This document shows positions 1-8,763 of a DNA stretch of 49,373 bases, one piece after another. Every line of letters starts with the position of its first letter. Positions within the stretch are counted from its first letter, which is position 1. The notes beneath the pieces are model-generated. The model made no database searches, was not told the origin of the DNA, and saw only the letters and a program-made list of their open reading frames with translations. The DNA lies in contig NZ_KB893996.1 in the NCBI RefSeq assembly GCF_000374345.1, positions 1-49,373 on the forward strand, read 5' to 3'. The position numbers were made by a program, and so were the translations under genes. This DNA is from Heyndrickxia acidiproducens DSM 23148. GTDB taxonomy: Bacteria; Bacillota; Bacilli; Bacillales; Bacillaceae_C.

Positions 1-149
1 GAGCTGATGTTGACTTATCGGAGGGAGAAGACGGAGAAATACGCCAGCCGATAGGCGCTGGAGCTGGACAGTTTAGAAGTGCAATTCTTGGTTTTACCGT
101 TTTTCTCCTATCCAGTTTTGAAGGAATACATCCTTTACAACTTAATATG
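1..149 (+). other. 23S-5S rRNA spacer with part of a dispersed repeat
   Basis: No recognisable 23S rRNA 3' end is seen. Bases 47-70 carry the 24-nt core of a repeat also found near 36248 and 44237. The stretch around 113-126 (tatccagttttgaagga) is complementary to the ccttgaaaactg type of sequence that flanks Bacillus rRNA genes, one copy of which appears at 49334-49345. It is probably the 3' half of the pre-23S processing stem; that role is inferred from family knowledge. A long frame crossing this region and the 5S gene is not a gene. Confidence 0.6.
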
Positions 150-266
<117 letters not shown>

Positions 267-274
267 AAACAAAG

Positions 275-299
275 GCCAGCTAAATCAGCTGGCTTTTTT
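275..299 (+). terminator. Terminator of the rRNA operon
   Basis: A perfect 7-bp stem (gccagct 275-281 with agctggc 287-293) with a 5-nt loop is followed by a run of six T. It lies 9 nt after the 5S gene. Confidence 0.9.
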
Positions 300-521
300 G
301 ATGCGCAGATGTTGGGGCAGAGTTATTTACGCTTGTCCCGTTTTCCAAAAACGGGACATTCACCAGTATCGCAATTTTGCATACGATAAGTTACGTAAAC
401 AAAAGCGAATGAGGCTGTTGGATGAAAATATAATATAATTTAAAAATTAGTAATTGTCCATTCTAAAAGTATAACCAATCATAAATTTGGAAAGCATAGT
501 ATTCAGGGGGGTGGGGTATAC
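300..521 (+). other. Gap between rRNA operon and csfB
   Basis: There is no gene here. A perfect 11-bp inverted repeat (tgtcccgtttt 334-344 with aaaacgggaca 348-358) with a 3-nt loop stands alone without a T tract. The remainder is AT-rich and ends with the csfB promoter. Confidence 0.6.
469..498 (+). promoter_or_regulatory. SigF-type promoter of csfB
   Basis: gtata (469-473), a 15-nt gap and ggaaagcata (489-498) fit the SigF pattern (GYATA and GGnnAnAnTW) with one mismatch. csfB is a SigF gene in B. subtilis, which supports the assignment. Start-site data are lacking. Confidence 0.6.
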
Positions 522-722
522 ATGAAACTTGAAGCGGAACAGGAAAACCAGGAAGTCTGTATTATTTGCGAACAGGCCAAACAAAATGGCATCCATCTTT
601 ATCACGCCTTTATTTGTAACGAATGCGAAGATGAAATGGTGCATACAGAGACAGGGGATCCCCGGTACTTATATTTTATCCGCCAGTTAAAAGCGATAAA
701 AGCACCGCGGATGTATTCTTAA
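522..722 (+). CDS. csfB: Anti-sigma-G factor Gin (CsfB)
   Basis: A 66-residue protein that in B. subtilis binds and inhibits SigG (and SigE in the mother cell), preventing untimely forespore gene activity. The sequence shows two CxxC pairs, CIIC near residue 13 and CNEC near residue 33, that form the zinc knuckle of the Gin family, followed by a conserved tail with TETGDPRYLYF. The start follows a strong G-rich ribosome site (ggggggtgggg, 505-516). It is a single-gene unit with a SigF-like promoter and its own terminator. The position just after an rRNA operon matches B. subtilis; xpaC and yaaN, which follow csfB there, are absent here. Confidence 0.93.
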   Translation: MKLEAEQENQEVCIICEQAKQNGIHLYHAFICNECEDEMVHTETGDPRYLYFIRQLKAIKAPRMYS

Positions 723-755
723 CCAAGCCGGCATGGATGCTTGGTTTTATTTTTT
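721..755 (+). terminator. Terminator of csfB
   Basis: An 8-bp stem (aaccaagc 721-728 with gcttggtt 739-746) followed by ttatttttt overlaps the csfB stop codon. Confidence 0.85.
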
Positions 756-876
756 CATCCCCTTTCATTCGTTTCCTCATTCCTCTATGTTGTCTCCTAT
801 TACATTTTACAAAAAATACGCCTGGCGTGATTTATAAATTCAACTTATATAATTATTTCTCACAGCGGTTTGCTTT

Positions 877-885
877 TGGTATGAT
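877..885 (+). promoter_or_regulatory. Extended -10 SigA promoter of yaaO
   Basis: tggtatgat at 877-885 is an extended -10 element. The -35 candidate ttctca (857-862 region) lies 17 nt upstream of the -10 and is weak. Inferred from consensus only. Confidence 0.45.
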
Positions 886-925
886 TATAGGAAAAGGAGA
901 GTTTCAAACTTGAGGGATTTATGCT

Positions 926-2347
926 ATGGACCAAACCACGATGCCTTTATATAGAGTGCTTGACCGTTTTAAAAATAAGAAGCCCGTTTCATTCCATGTC
1001 CCCGGGCATAAAAACGGATTGCTGATGCAGCCATTGCCGGGGGAAGGTTTGTCTTTTCTGCAGTATGATTTAACAGAACTGGACGGGCTCGATGATCTCC
1101 ACCATCCGGAGGGGGCCATTAAAGAAGCGCAGGAGCTGCTGTCGGCGTATTATGGCAGTACGAAAAGCTATTTTTTAGTGAACGGGAGCACGGTTGGAAA
1201 TCTGGCTGCGATATTAGCTGTATGCCGCCCCGGTGATCGGGTGCTGGTGGACAGGAACTGCCATAAATCGGTGTTACATGGCCTACAATTGGCAAAAGCC
1301 AGGCCTGTATTTTTGTTTCCTGAAATTGACGGGGAACTTGGGTTGGCGGGCGGCTTTAAAGAAACGGAAATTGAACAGGCGTTCCATGCCTACCCGGACA
1401 TAAAAGCGTGTATATTGACATACCCAACTTACTACGGAATGGTTTATGATCTGCAGCCGATTATTGAAATGGCACACCGGCACCACTGCCTTGTTGTGAT
1501 TGATGAAGCACACGGCCCGCATTTCCATATTGGCGCCCCTTTTCCTGCTTCAGCAATGGACTTGGGCGCGGATGCGGTTGTCCATTCCGCCCATAAAATG
1601 TTGCCGGCATTGACAATGGGGTCCTTTTTACATATCAAAAACGCACAGTTTCCAATCGACAGGCTGGAATATTATTTATCCGTTCTCCAAACAAGCAGCC
1701 CTTCCTATTTGATTATGATGTCGCTTGATTATGCAAGATGGTATGCGGCAAATTTTAATGCGGAGGATATCCGTTATACCATGTCGCAAAGGAAGTTCCT
1801 GATCAGCCGGTTAAAAGAAATAAAGGGGCTTGAGGTATTGGAGCGGGGAGACCAGGATCCGTTGAAATTGCTGGTTTCTTGCCCCGGTGTTTCCGGTTTC
1901 GATCTTCAGTCTGCTTTTGAACATGCCGGTGTGTACCCGGAAATGGCGGACCTCAATTTTGCCGTCCTGGTGCTTCCTTTACTGAAAGAAGGTATGGCCT
2001 TTCCTTATTCTGAAGCGTCTGACCGGATTAATAGGGCTTTGAAGCAGGATTTTCCGAAGCGCAAAGTAAGAAAGGCGCCGGTCTATTTTTCCGGAGGAGT
2101 TGCTGGACTTAGCCTTTCTTACGAGGAAATGGAAGAAAGGCCGGTTGAATGGGTTTCTTTTGGGGCAGCAGCCGATCGGATTGCAGCAAAAACAGTAACG
2201 CCGTATCCTCCCGGTGTCCCGCTATTGATGCCGGGTGAAAGGATTACAGCCTCCCATATTGAGAGAATCAAAAGTTTGCGTGCATATGGTGCAAAATTCC
2301 AGGCAGATGCACACTTTAAACATGAACAATTGGCAGTATATTTATAA
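926..2347 (+). CDS. yaaO: PLP-dependent Orn/Lys/Arg decarboxylase family protein YaaO
   Basis: A 473-residue fold-type I PLP enzyme of the Orn/Lys/Arg decarboxylase family. The motif HSAHK places the Schiff-base lysine at residue 224, and DEAHGPH near residue 192 holds the aspartate that contacts the PLP ring nitrogen. VNGSTVGN near 85-92 is the phosphate-binding region. The substrate is not known; SpeA-like members act on arginine or lysine, and YaaO of B. subtilis is uncharacterised as far as I know. The protein lacks the N-terminal response-regulator-like wing domain of the large enterobacterial enzymes. Start ATG 926 follows gaggga with about 9 nt spacing. tmk follows 18 nt downstream, as in B. 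subtilis, suggesting co-transcription. Confidence 0.88.
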   Translation: MDQTTMPLYRVLDRFKNKKPVSFHVPGHKNGLLMQPLPGEGLSFLQYDLTELDGLDDLHHPEGAIKEAQELLSAYYGSTKSYFLVNGSTVGNLAAILAVCRPGDRVLVDRNCHKSVLHGLQLAKARPVFLFPEIDGELGLAGGFKETEIEQAFHAYPDIKACILTYPTYYGMVYDLQPIIEMAHRHHCLVVIDEAHGPHFHIGAPFPASAMDLGADAVVHSAHKMLPALTMGSFLHIKNAQFPIDRLEYYLSVLQTSSPSYLIMMSLDYARWYAANFNAEDIRYTMSQRKFLISRLKEIKGLEVLERGDQDPLKLLVSCPGVSGFDLQSAFEHAGVYPEMADLNFAVLVLPLLKEGMAFPYSEASDRINRALKQDFPKRKVRKAPVYFSGGVAGLSLSYEEMEERPVEWVSFGAAADRIAAKTVTPYPPGVPLLMPGERITASHIERIKSLRAYGAKFQADAHFKHEQLAVYL

Positions 2348-2365
2348 ACAAATGAGGTCGATTGA

Positions 2366-3010
2366 ATGAAAGGAATTTTTATCACATCAGAAGGCCCGGA
2401 TGGCGCGGGTAAAACGACGATCACCCAAATGGTCGGGGAATATTTGATGAAAGCGGGCTTTGATATTGTCCTGACGCGGGAACCCGGCGGCATCAAAATA
2501 GCCGAGCAAATCAGGCAGGTGATATTGGACAAGCAAAATACAGAAATGGACGCACGGACAGAAGCGCTTCTCTATGCAGCCAGCCGCCGCCAGCATATGG
2601 TGGAAAAAGTAATTCCTGCATTGGAACGGGGGGCAATTGTGCTGTGTGACCGGTTCATTGATAGTTCCCTTGCATACCAGGGTTATGGAAGAGGGATCGG
2701 GATAGAAGAGGTCTACAAAATGAATCAATTTGCGACAAATGGCATGATGCCGGATTTAACATTATATTTTGATGTCAAAGTAGAAACGGGATTGGACCGG
2801 ATTGCTCAAAGTAAAAGCCGGGAAGTTAACCGCCTTGATCTCGAAACGATTGAATTCCACAAAAAGGTACAAGAGGGATTCCAAATATTACTAAAACGTT
2901 TTCCTGAAAGAATGTATGTGATTGATGCAAATAAAGATGTAGAATATATTTATAGAAAAGCATTGGAAACGGTTCTGAACGCTATTAAAAATCACAACAG
3001 GCATCCGTAA
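2366..3010 (+). CDS. tmk: Thymidylate kinase
   Basis: A 214-residue cytosolic dTMP kinase making dTDP for DNA synthesis. The P-loop GPDGAGKT is at residues 10-17, followed by TREPGG near 36 and the DR(F/Y) motif DRFIDSSLAYQG near 95, with ASRRQH in between as usual. The length is normal. The start ATG follows aatgaggtc. It sits downstream of yaaO and upstream of darA, the usual Bacillus order. No clear terminator follows; the 3011-3110 stretch has only an imperfect hairpin with a T run. Confidence 0.96.
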   Translation: MKGIFITSEGPDGAGKTTITQMVGEYLMKAGFDIVLTREPGGIKIAEQIRQVILDKQNTEMDARTEALLYAASRRQHMVEKVIPALERGAIVLCDRFIDSSLAYQGYGRGIGIEEVYKMNQFATNGMMPDLTLYFDVKVETGLDRIAQSKSREVNRLDLETIEFHKKVQEGFQILLKRFPERMYVIDANKDVEYIYRKALETVLNAIKNHNRHP

Positions 3011-3148
3011 AAATTCGTGCGCCTTGAGGAAAAAATTTCCCGGAGTGGTTTTTTTAAAAGGATTATCACACTATCAAACAGAATTACATATATAACAGTA
3101 AACATAAGGTATTATAATTGCCATAATAATGAACGGTTCAGATATTGA

Positions 3149-3499
<351 letters not shown>

Positions 3500-3514
3500 C
3501 GGAGGAATAGTGCA

Positions 3515-3955
3515 TTGAAAATCAGCCAGGACATCCGCTTAGGAATCGAAAAGACGGCGCGTGAACAAAAAAGCGCAGCTACAGGATCAGCAAATTTTTC
3601 GGCAATGGTAAAGAAAAACAGGGAAAAACTGCAGATTGACGAATTTCATCACCTTTTGTCACAGATAGATGATGCAGGTAACAAACTGGCCCGTTCCCGC
3701 AATTTTAAGGACCTGTCCAAATATAAAACACTGGTGAAGCAATTTATCCGGCAGGCTGTCGATTATAATATGAATATGAAACAATCCCAAAGCTGGAACC
3801 AGTACGGGGACAGCCACCGATTAAATATTGTGGAAACAGTGGACAAAAAATTGGCGGATTTAACAGATGAATATATGAAAAAAGAGCGGCCCGTCCTCGA
3901 TATTCTTGGAAAAATCGGCGAGATCAAGGGATTATTGATTAATTTATATACGTAA
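3515..3955 (+). CDS. yaaR: DUF327 family protein YaaR
   Basis: A 146-residue soluble, charged, largely helical protein of the DUF327 family with no established function. The TTG start at 3515 is supported by cggagg 9 nt upstream and gives the family's usual length. It lies 15 nt after darA and 17 nt before holB, so the darA-yaaR-holB-ricT-yabA order of Bacillus is kept and the genes probably share a transcript. No transmembrane segment or known catalytic motif is visible. Confidence 0.85.
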   Translation: MKISQDIRLGIEKTAREQKSAATGSANFSAMVKKNREKLQIDEFHHLLSQIDDAGNKLARSRNFKDLSKYKTLVKQFIRQAVDYNMNMKQSQSWNQYGDSHRLNIVETVDKKLADLTDEYMKKERPVLDILGKIGEIKGLLINLYT

Positions 3956-3972
3956 GTGAGTGATGGAATGCC

Positions 3973-4977
3973 ATGACATGGGAAGAATTTGAAAAGCTCC
4001 AGCCAATTGCGGCCACATTGCTGAAAAACAGCATCAAACGGAACAGACTGGCGCATGCCTACTTATTTGAAGGCCTGCGCGGCGCGGGAAAAAAGGAAGC
4101 CGCCATGCTGCTGGCAAAGACTTTGTTTTGTTTACACCCAAAGGATGGGTTTTTTCCGTGTGAAGCTTGTTCAAACTGTTTAAGGATTAGCCATGGCTCG
4201 CATCCTGATGTGCATATCGTTGAACCGGATGGCCTTTCCATCAAAAAAGAACAGGTGAAACAGCTGCAGCAGGAGTTTTCAAAACATGCAGTGGAGTCAA
4301 ACCGCAAGCTTTATATGGTTGTACAAGCAGATAAGATGTCAACAGGCGCAGCCAACAGCTTATTAAAATTTCTCGAGGAACCAAATGCAGATACAACCGC
4401 AATCTTAATAACGGAACAAATGCAGCAGATCCTGCCCACTATTTTATCAAGATGTCAAATCGTTTCATTCCAGCCGTTTTCACCCGCCGTGCTGAAAAAT
4501 AAACTGATCGAAAATGGCGTCAGCAGCACGATGGCCCCGCTTTTATCCCAGCTTACCAATAATATCAGCGAAGCACTTTCATTAAATGAAGATGAGTGGT
4601 TTGCACAAGCCAGAAAATTAGTGTTAAAATTATATACAACCCTTAGTAAACAATCATCTTCTTATGCAATGGTTACACTGCAGGGAGAATGGTCTCAGCA
4701 TTTTAAAGAAAAAAAACAACTGGATCTTGGGTTGGATCTGTTGATATTTATTTATAAAGATCTTCTTTCCATCCATTTAGGAAAACAGGAAGACTTGATT
4801 TATCCCGATCAGCAAACCCGCTTTACTTCTGATCTTCTTTCCTACTCTCCGCGTTCTCTGGCTGAAAAAATGGCCGCATGTTTAGAGGCAAAAAGGAAGC
4901 TGAATGCTAATGTCAACCAGCAGCTGCTAATGGAACAGCTGGTGTTAAATTTGCAGGGGGGAACTGCCTTTGTTTAA
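3973..4977 (+). CDS. holB: DNA polymerase III delta prime subunit
   Basis: A 334-residue clamp-loader subunit that works with delta and tau to load the beta clamp. It has an AAA+ core with a degenerate P-loop GLRGAGKK at residues 34-41, a zinc module (Cys53, Cys63, Cys66, Cys69) and the sensor region LSRCQ preceded by KFLEEP. The ribosome site is modest (gtgagtgatgg). The gene ends inside ricT, with its stop overlapping the ricT start by 8 bases, which implies translational coupling. Confidence 0.95.
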   Translation: MTWEEFEKLQPIAATLLKNSIKRNRLAHAYLFEGLRGAGKKEAAMLLAKTLFCLHPKDGFFPCEACSNCLRISHGSHPDVHIVEPDGLSIKKEQVKQLQQEFSKHAVESNRKLYMVVQADKMSTGAANSLLKFLEEPNADTTAILITEQMQQILPTILSRCQIVSFQPFSPAVLKNKLIENGVSSTMAPLLSQLTNNISEALSLNEDEWFAQARKLVLKLYTTLSKQSSSYAMVTLQGEWSQHFKEKKQLDLGLDLLIFIYKDLLSIHLGKQEDLIYPDQQTRFTSDLLSYSPRSLAEKMAACLEAKRKLNANVNQQLLMEQLVLNLQGGTAFV

Positions 4978-5797
4978 TGTAGTAGGAATCAGATTTAAAA
5001 AGGCCGGCAAAGTGTATTACTTTGACCCGGGTGATCTCGCCGTTGAAAAAGGCCATGCGGTGATTGTCGAGACGACCCGCGGCATTGAATATGGCCAAGT
5101 TGTGACGAACCGCAAAGTTGTCGGGGAACATGATGTCGTGCTGCCACTTAAAAAGGTGATTCGTATCGCCGATCAAAAAGACCATATGACCGTTAGCGAA
5201 AATAAAATTGCGGCCAAAGAGGCACATGAGATCTGTACGAAAAAGATTTTCGAGCATCAGCTGGATATGAAGCTTGTGGATGTTGAATATACATTTGACC
5301 GCAATAAAATTATTTTTTATTTTACTGCAGATGGGCGTGTTGACTTTAGGGAGCTTGTGAAGGATTTGGCCTCCATTTTTCGGACAAGGATTGAGCTGCG
5401 CCAAATCGGTGTGCGCGATGAGGCAAAAATGCTCGGCGGTATCGGCCCGTGCGGAAGGATGCTGTGCTGCTCGACCTTTTTGGGCGATTTCGAGCCGGTT
5501 TCAATCAAAATGGCAAAAGACCAGAATCTTTCTTTGAATCCGACCAAAATATCCGGTTTGTGCGGCCGTTTAATGTGCTGTCTGAAATATGAGAATGATG
5601 AATATGAACAAGCAAAAGAAGCATTGCCTGATATCGAAGAAACGGTAAAAACGCCTTATGGAATCGGAAAAGTAACCGGTTTAAATATTTTGGAAAGAAT
5701 ATTGCAAATCGAGTTGAAGGGCCAGGGGCGTGTGATCGAGTATACAATGGAAGAATTTTTAAATGCGGACGTCGTTTCAATTCAATCCACAGATTAA
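4970..5797 (+). CDS. ricT: RicT (YaaT), Fe-S subunit of the RicAFT complex
   Basis: A 275-residue PSP1-domain protein. In B. subtilis RicT forms the Ric complex with RicA and RicF, carries Fe-S clusters and promotes RNase Y-dependent mRNA maturation and the phosphorelay to Spo0A. The cysteine motifs CGRMLCC (around residue 163) and CGRLMCC (around 200) are the likely cluster ligands. The region from about 95 to 215 is nearly identical to the B. subtilis protein as I remember it. The start is TTG 4970 with a G-rich site (gggggg) 8 nt upstream, overlapping the end of holB. Confidence 0.95.
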   Translation: MFNVVGIRFKKAGKVYYFDPGDLAVEKGHAVIVETTRGIEYGQVVTNRKVVGEHDVVLPLKKVIRIADQKDHMTVSENKIAAKEAHEICTKKIFEHQLDMKLVDVEYTFDRNKIIFYFTADGRVDFRELVKDLASIFRTRIELRQIGVRDEAKMLGGIGPCGRMLCCSTFLGDFEPVSIKMAKDQNLSLNPTKISGLCGRLMCCLKYENDEYEQAKEALPDIEETVKTPYGIGKVTGLNILERILQIELKGQGRVIEYTMEEFLNADVVSIQSTD

Positions 5798-5812
5798 TGG
5801 GGTGGAGAACTG

Positions 5813-6205
5813 ATGGATAGGAAAGAGTTATTTGATTCGATTAATCAGATGGAAGCGCAGATCGGGACACTTCAGGAAAGATTGGGAGAACTGAAGCACT
5901 ATTTGATCGAAGTGATTGAAGAAAATAATACCTTGAAGATCCAAAATAATTATATGCAAAGAAGGCTGGAGCAGCATTCCGGCGAAGCAGATCCGGAACA
6001 TCAGGATGAACCGGTTCCTTTTACAGGGCAGATGCATGAAAAAGGCGTTCCCCAGTCGCTGGCAAAAGTGCTGGATATCGGGGAAGGCTATGATAATCTT
6101 GCCCGCTTGTATCAGGAAGGGTTCCATATCTGTAATGTCCACTTTGGCAGTCCGCGCAATGATGAGGATTGTTTATTCTGCCTTTCATTTTTAAACAAGA
6201 AGTAA
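5813..6205 (+). CDS. yabA: Replication initiation control protein YabA
   Basis: A 130-residue negative regulator of replication initiation. YabA bridges DnaA and the beta clamp DnaN and prevents cooperative DnaA binding at oriC. The N-terminal 60 residues form a leucine-zipper-like coiled coil ([19 protein letters not shown]), and the C-terminus has the zinc-binding motif with HICNVHF and CLFC. The protein is slightly longer than in B. subtilis (about 119) because of a variable linker. The start follows ggggtggag. It ends the tmk-yabA gene group; a terminator follows. Confidence 0.95.
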   Translation: MDRKELFDSINQMEAQIGTLQERLGELKHYLIEVIEENNTLKIQNNYMQRRLEQHSGEADPEHQDEPVPFTGQMHEKGVPQSLAKVLDIGEGYDNLARLYQEGFHICNVHFGSPRNDEDCLFCLSFLNKK

Positions 6206-6254
6206 CTTATGAAAGTCTGACTAATCCGGTCTTTTATGGATAGATTGATTTGCT

Positions 6255-6286
6255 TAGCCTTCCTTGATAGGGGAAGGCTATTTTTA
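6255..6286 (+). terminator. Terminator after yabA
   Basis: A 9-bp stem (tagccttcc 6255-6263 with ggaaggcta 6272-6280) is followed by five T. Confidence 0.85.
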
Positions 6287-6330
6287 AATGAGCAGTAATC
6301 AGCATAATTGTATGGAGGGAGGGGATAAGC

Positions 6331-7077
6331 ATGGTGGAATTATTACAGGATGAACGATTGGATTATCTGCTGGCTGAAAACCTGCAGATTGTACAGAGCC
6401 CTTCTGTTTTTGCCTTTTCTTTAGATGCGGTGCTATTGGCAAGGTTTGCTTATTTGCCGATTCAAAAGGGAAATGTGCTTGATTTGTGCACGGGAAACGG
6501 GGTAATCCCTTTATTGCTGAGCACGAGGACAAAAGCGCATATTACCGGTGTGGAGATACAGGAGCGCCTGTACGATATGGCAGTTAGAAGTGTCGGTTGT
6601 AACGGTTTGGAGCAGCAAATCAAGCTGATTCACGGGGACCTCAAGGATATGCCTGAAGTGCTGGGGCACGGAAAATTCGATGTTGTCACCTGCAATCCGC
6701 CTTATTTTGCGACGGCAAACAATAAGATTCACAATGAAAATGAACACCTGGCCATCGCGCGGCATGAGATTTACTGTACCCTCGATGATGTCGTCAGAGT
6801 GAGCAGCCAAATGCTCCGCCATGGCGGAAAGGCGGCCTTTGTCCACCGTCCGGGCAGGCTGATGGATATCCTATCGGCAATGAAAAAATACCATCTGGAA
6901 CCAAAGCGGCTTCGATTTGTCTATCCAAGGGCGGAAAAAGAAGCCAACACAATTTTAATCGAAGGCATCAAGTATGGAAAGCCGGACTTGAAGATCCTGC
7001 CCCCGCTTTTTGTTTACGGAACGGATAACCAGTATACGGGAGAAGTGGAAGAAATACTGTATGGAAAACAAGACTAA
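6331..7077 (+). CDS. yabB: tRNA1(Val) A37 N6-methyltransferase-like YabB (TrmN6 family)
   Basis: A 248-residue class I SAM-dependent methyltransferase. Motif I is [15 protein letters not shown] near residues 50-64 and the amino-methyltransferase signature is NPPYF near 125, which indicates transfer to an exocyclic amino group of adenine. By family it modifies A37 of tRNA1(Val); this has to be inferred for the present organism. The start ATG 6331 follows ggaggggat. It overlaps yazA by 17 bases and heads the yabB-yazA-rsmI group. Confidence 0.9.
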   Translation: MVELLQDERLDYLLAENLQIVQSPSVFAFSLDAVLLARFAYLPIQKGNVLDLCTGNGVIPLLLSTRTKAHITGVEIQERLYDMAVRSVGCNGLEQQIKLIHGDLKDMPEVLGHGKFDVVTCNPPYFATANNKIHNENEHLAIARHEIYCTLDDVVRVSSQMLRHGGKAAFVHRPGRLMDILSAMKKYHLEPKRLRFVYPRAEKEANTILIEGIKYGKPDLKILPPLFVYGTDNQYTGEVEEILYGKQD

Positions 7078-7351
7078 ATCCTATTTCTATGTGCTTTTAT
7101 GCCGCGATGGAAGCTTTTATGGCGGATACACCGTTGATGTAGAAAGAAGGCTCCGTGAACATAATGAAGGGAGAGGGGCGAAATACACAAGAACCAGGAC
7201 GCCTGTTTACATGCTGTACTACCGCGCATATGAAACAAAAAGCGAGGCCATGAAAGCCGAGTATGCTTTTAAACATTTAACAAGGCGGAAAAAAGAGCAA
7301 TTTTTAAAAGAGGCGGGTGTTGATATTGCAGCAGCAGGCAAGTTATCGTGA
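7061..7351 (+). CDS. yazA: GIY-YIG domain protein YazA
   Basis: A 96-residue single-domain protein of the GIY-YIG/UvrC-type endonuclease superfamily. The signature appears as YVLLC then YGGYT near residues 10-25, followed by RRLREHN and the AKYT motif. No function is established for this subfamily. The ATG at 7061 is preferred to an in-frame codon at 7010 because it fits the family length of about 99 residues; its ribosome site (agtggaag) is weak and it overlaps yabB, so it probably depends on coupling. Confidence 0.88.
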   Translation: MENKTKSYFYVLLCRDGSFYGGYTVDVERRLREHNEGRGAKYTRTRTPVYMLYYRAYETKSEAMKAEYAFKHLTRRKKEQFLKEAGVDIAAAGKLS

Positions 7352-8204
7352 TGAAGAAACGAAAGGTATGCTTTATTTGGTCCCGACGCCGATCGGGAAT
7401 CTGGAAGATATGACGTTCAGGTCTGTCCGCATTTTAAAAAGCGTTGATTTAATCGCTGCGGAAGATACGAGGAATAGCAAGAAGTTATGCACCCATTTTG
7501 ATATCCATACACCGCTTGTCAGCCACCATGAGCATAATCAGGCATCAAGTACGCGTGAGTTGATCCGGAGGCTGAAAGGCGGGGAAAAAATTGCGCTGGT
7601 CAGTGATGCGGGCATGCCATGCATTTCAGATCCCGGAGCAGAGCTGGTAGCCGAAGCCATCCGGGAAGAAATTACAGTCGTTCCGCTCCCGGGTGCTAAT
7701 GCTGCATTAACGGCGCTGATTGCATCCGGAATTACGCCGCAGCCGTTTTATTTTTACGGATTTCTCCCGAGGGGAAAACAGGAAAAAAAGGCGGAACTGG
7801 AGAGGCTGAAGGCCATACCTTCAACATTTATTTTGTATGAAGCTCCCCATCGTTTAAAAGAAACCTTGAAGGCTATGGCTGTGGTTTTAGGGAACAGGAA
7901 AATCACGATTAGCCGTGAACTGACCAAAAAATTTGAGGAATTTTTGCGGGGAACGCTTGAGGAAGCGCTGGAATGGGCAGCAGAAAATGAAGCAAGGGGA
8001 GAATTCTGCCTGATTGTAGAAGGAAATCCAAACGCGCCGATGGATAAACCAACAGCATGGTGGGAGCCCCTGACCATAAAGGAACATGTCGAAGCCTATA
8101 TGGCAAAAGACCGGCTCTCTTCAAAAGAAGCCATCAAACGAACAGCAAAAGACCGCACACTGCAAAAAAGAGAAGTATACCAAATCTATCATGAACTGAA
8201 ATAA
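7326..8204 (+). CDS. rsmI: 16S rRNA (cytidine1402-2'-O)-methyltransferase
   Basis: A 292-residue tetrapyrrole-methylase-fold enzyme that methylates the ribose of C1402 in 16S rRNA. It has LVPTPIGNLEDMTFR near the N-terminus, AAEDTR, SDAGMP and PLPGANA, all standard RsmI motifs. TTG 7326 is chosen over GTG 7317 and TTG 7320 because it sits 9 nt from aagaggcgg and gives the 292-residue length of the B. subtilis enzyme. It overlaps the end of yazA. Transcription meets abrB head-to-head at a shared hairpin. Confidence 0.93.
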   Translation: MQQQASYRDEETKGMLYLVPTPIGNLEDMTFRSVRILKSVDLIAAEDTRNSKKLCTHFDIHTPLVSHHEHNQASSTRELIRRLKGGEKIALVSDAGMPCISDPGAELVAEAIREEITVVPLPGANAALTALIASGITPQPFYFYGFLPRGKQEKKAELERLKAIPSTFILYEAPHRLKETLKAMAVVLGNRKITISRELTKKFEEFLRGTLEEALEWAAENEARGEFCLIVEGNPNAPMDKPTAWWEPLTIKEHVEAYMAKDRLSSKEAIKRTAKDRTLQKREVYQIYHELK

Positions 8205-8205
8205 A

Positions 8206-8250
8206 GTGAAACTTCCATCAGTGGAAAGCCCTTACTGATGGAAGTTTCAC
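8206..8250. terminator. Convergent terminator between rsmI and abrB
   Basis: A perfect 17-bp stem (8206-8222 with 8234-8250) with an 11-nt loop fills the gap between the two stop codons. On the minus strand it is followed by tttattt, so it should end abrB well. The plus side lacks a good T run. Confidence 0.85.
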
Positions 8251-8251
8251 C

Positions 8252-8536
8252 TTATCTTGCGAGATGGAAGTTTTCTTCAATTTCCTTTAATAATTGTTCA
8301 GCGCCATCACGGCTGAGAACAATTTTTCCACCGGCCAGCCGCAGGTTATCATCGGATACTTCCCCTGTCACCAGGCAGGCCATGTCCGGCTTGTACTTTT
8401 TCAAAATAATCTTGTCATCGTCCACATAAATTTCCAATGCATCTTTTTCGGCGATTCCCAGGTTCCGGCGCAGTTCAATCGGGATAACGACGCGGCCTAA
8501 TTCATCGACTTTACGAACAATGCCTGTAGATTTCAT
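8252..8536 (-). CDS. abrB: Transition-state regulator AbrB
   Basis: A 94-residue DNA-binding protein that represses post-exponential genes during growth. The N-terminal swapped-hairpin AbrB domain (MKSTGIVRKVDELGRVVIPIELRR) is intact, and the C-terminal oligomerisation part is colinear with B. subtilis AbrB. The ribosome site gggaggag lies about 6 nt before the ATG. It is one of only two minus-strand genes in the window. In B. subtilis Spo0A represses it; I could not find a convincing Spo0A box upstream. A candidate SigA promoter reads ttgaaa-N18-tataga on the minus strand (about 8631-8660). Confidence 0.97.
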   Translation of the reverse strand: MKSTGIVRKVDELGRVVIPIELRRNLGIAEKDALEIYVDDDKIILKKYKPDMACLVTGEVSDDNLRLAGGKIVLSRDGAEQLLKEIEENFHLAR

Positions 8537-8630
8537 AACTACTCCTCCCTCAATGAATTGTCATTTTTGATACGATTACATAACCAACAACCAATGATTG
8601 ACTGAATGTTTTCCACGTCTATTTATCTAT

Positions 8631-8660
8631 AAAAGATTGTAAATGGCCTTTTCAACTACA
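8631..8660 (-). promoter_or_regulatory. Possible abrB promoter
   Basis: On the minus strand ttgaaa, 18 nt and tataga could form a SigA promoter about 95 nt before the start codon. A second TATAAT lies further up (around 8694-8699, minus strand) without a well-spaced -35. Consensus inference only. Confidence 0.35.
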
Positions 8661-8763
8661 ATTGCCAATATTGCTTAAACACTATCTAATTTTATTATAG
8701 GAGATAAATTGGAATAAAAAAACAAATTTGTTTGAAATTTTTTTCGGCCGATTGCCGGGGTTT

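Noticed and set aside
1..100. Possible 3' end of 23S rRNA
   Set aside because: Short similarities (gagctga, tatcg) exist, but the conserved 23S 3' sequence is not present; the bases fit the dispersed repeat better.
2119..2532. Long antisense frame over yaaO and tmk
   Set aside because: It is a shadow of two well-supported genes on the other strand, with no ribosome site.
3035..3048. Second Noc-like site (atttcccgg)
   Set aside because: Only one half matches; the other half (agtgg) does not.
8537..8760. Spo0A box in the abrB promoter region
   Set aside because: No sequence close to tgtcgaa was found upstream of abrB on either strand.
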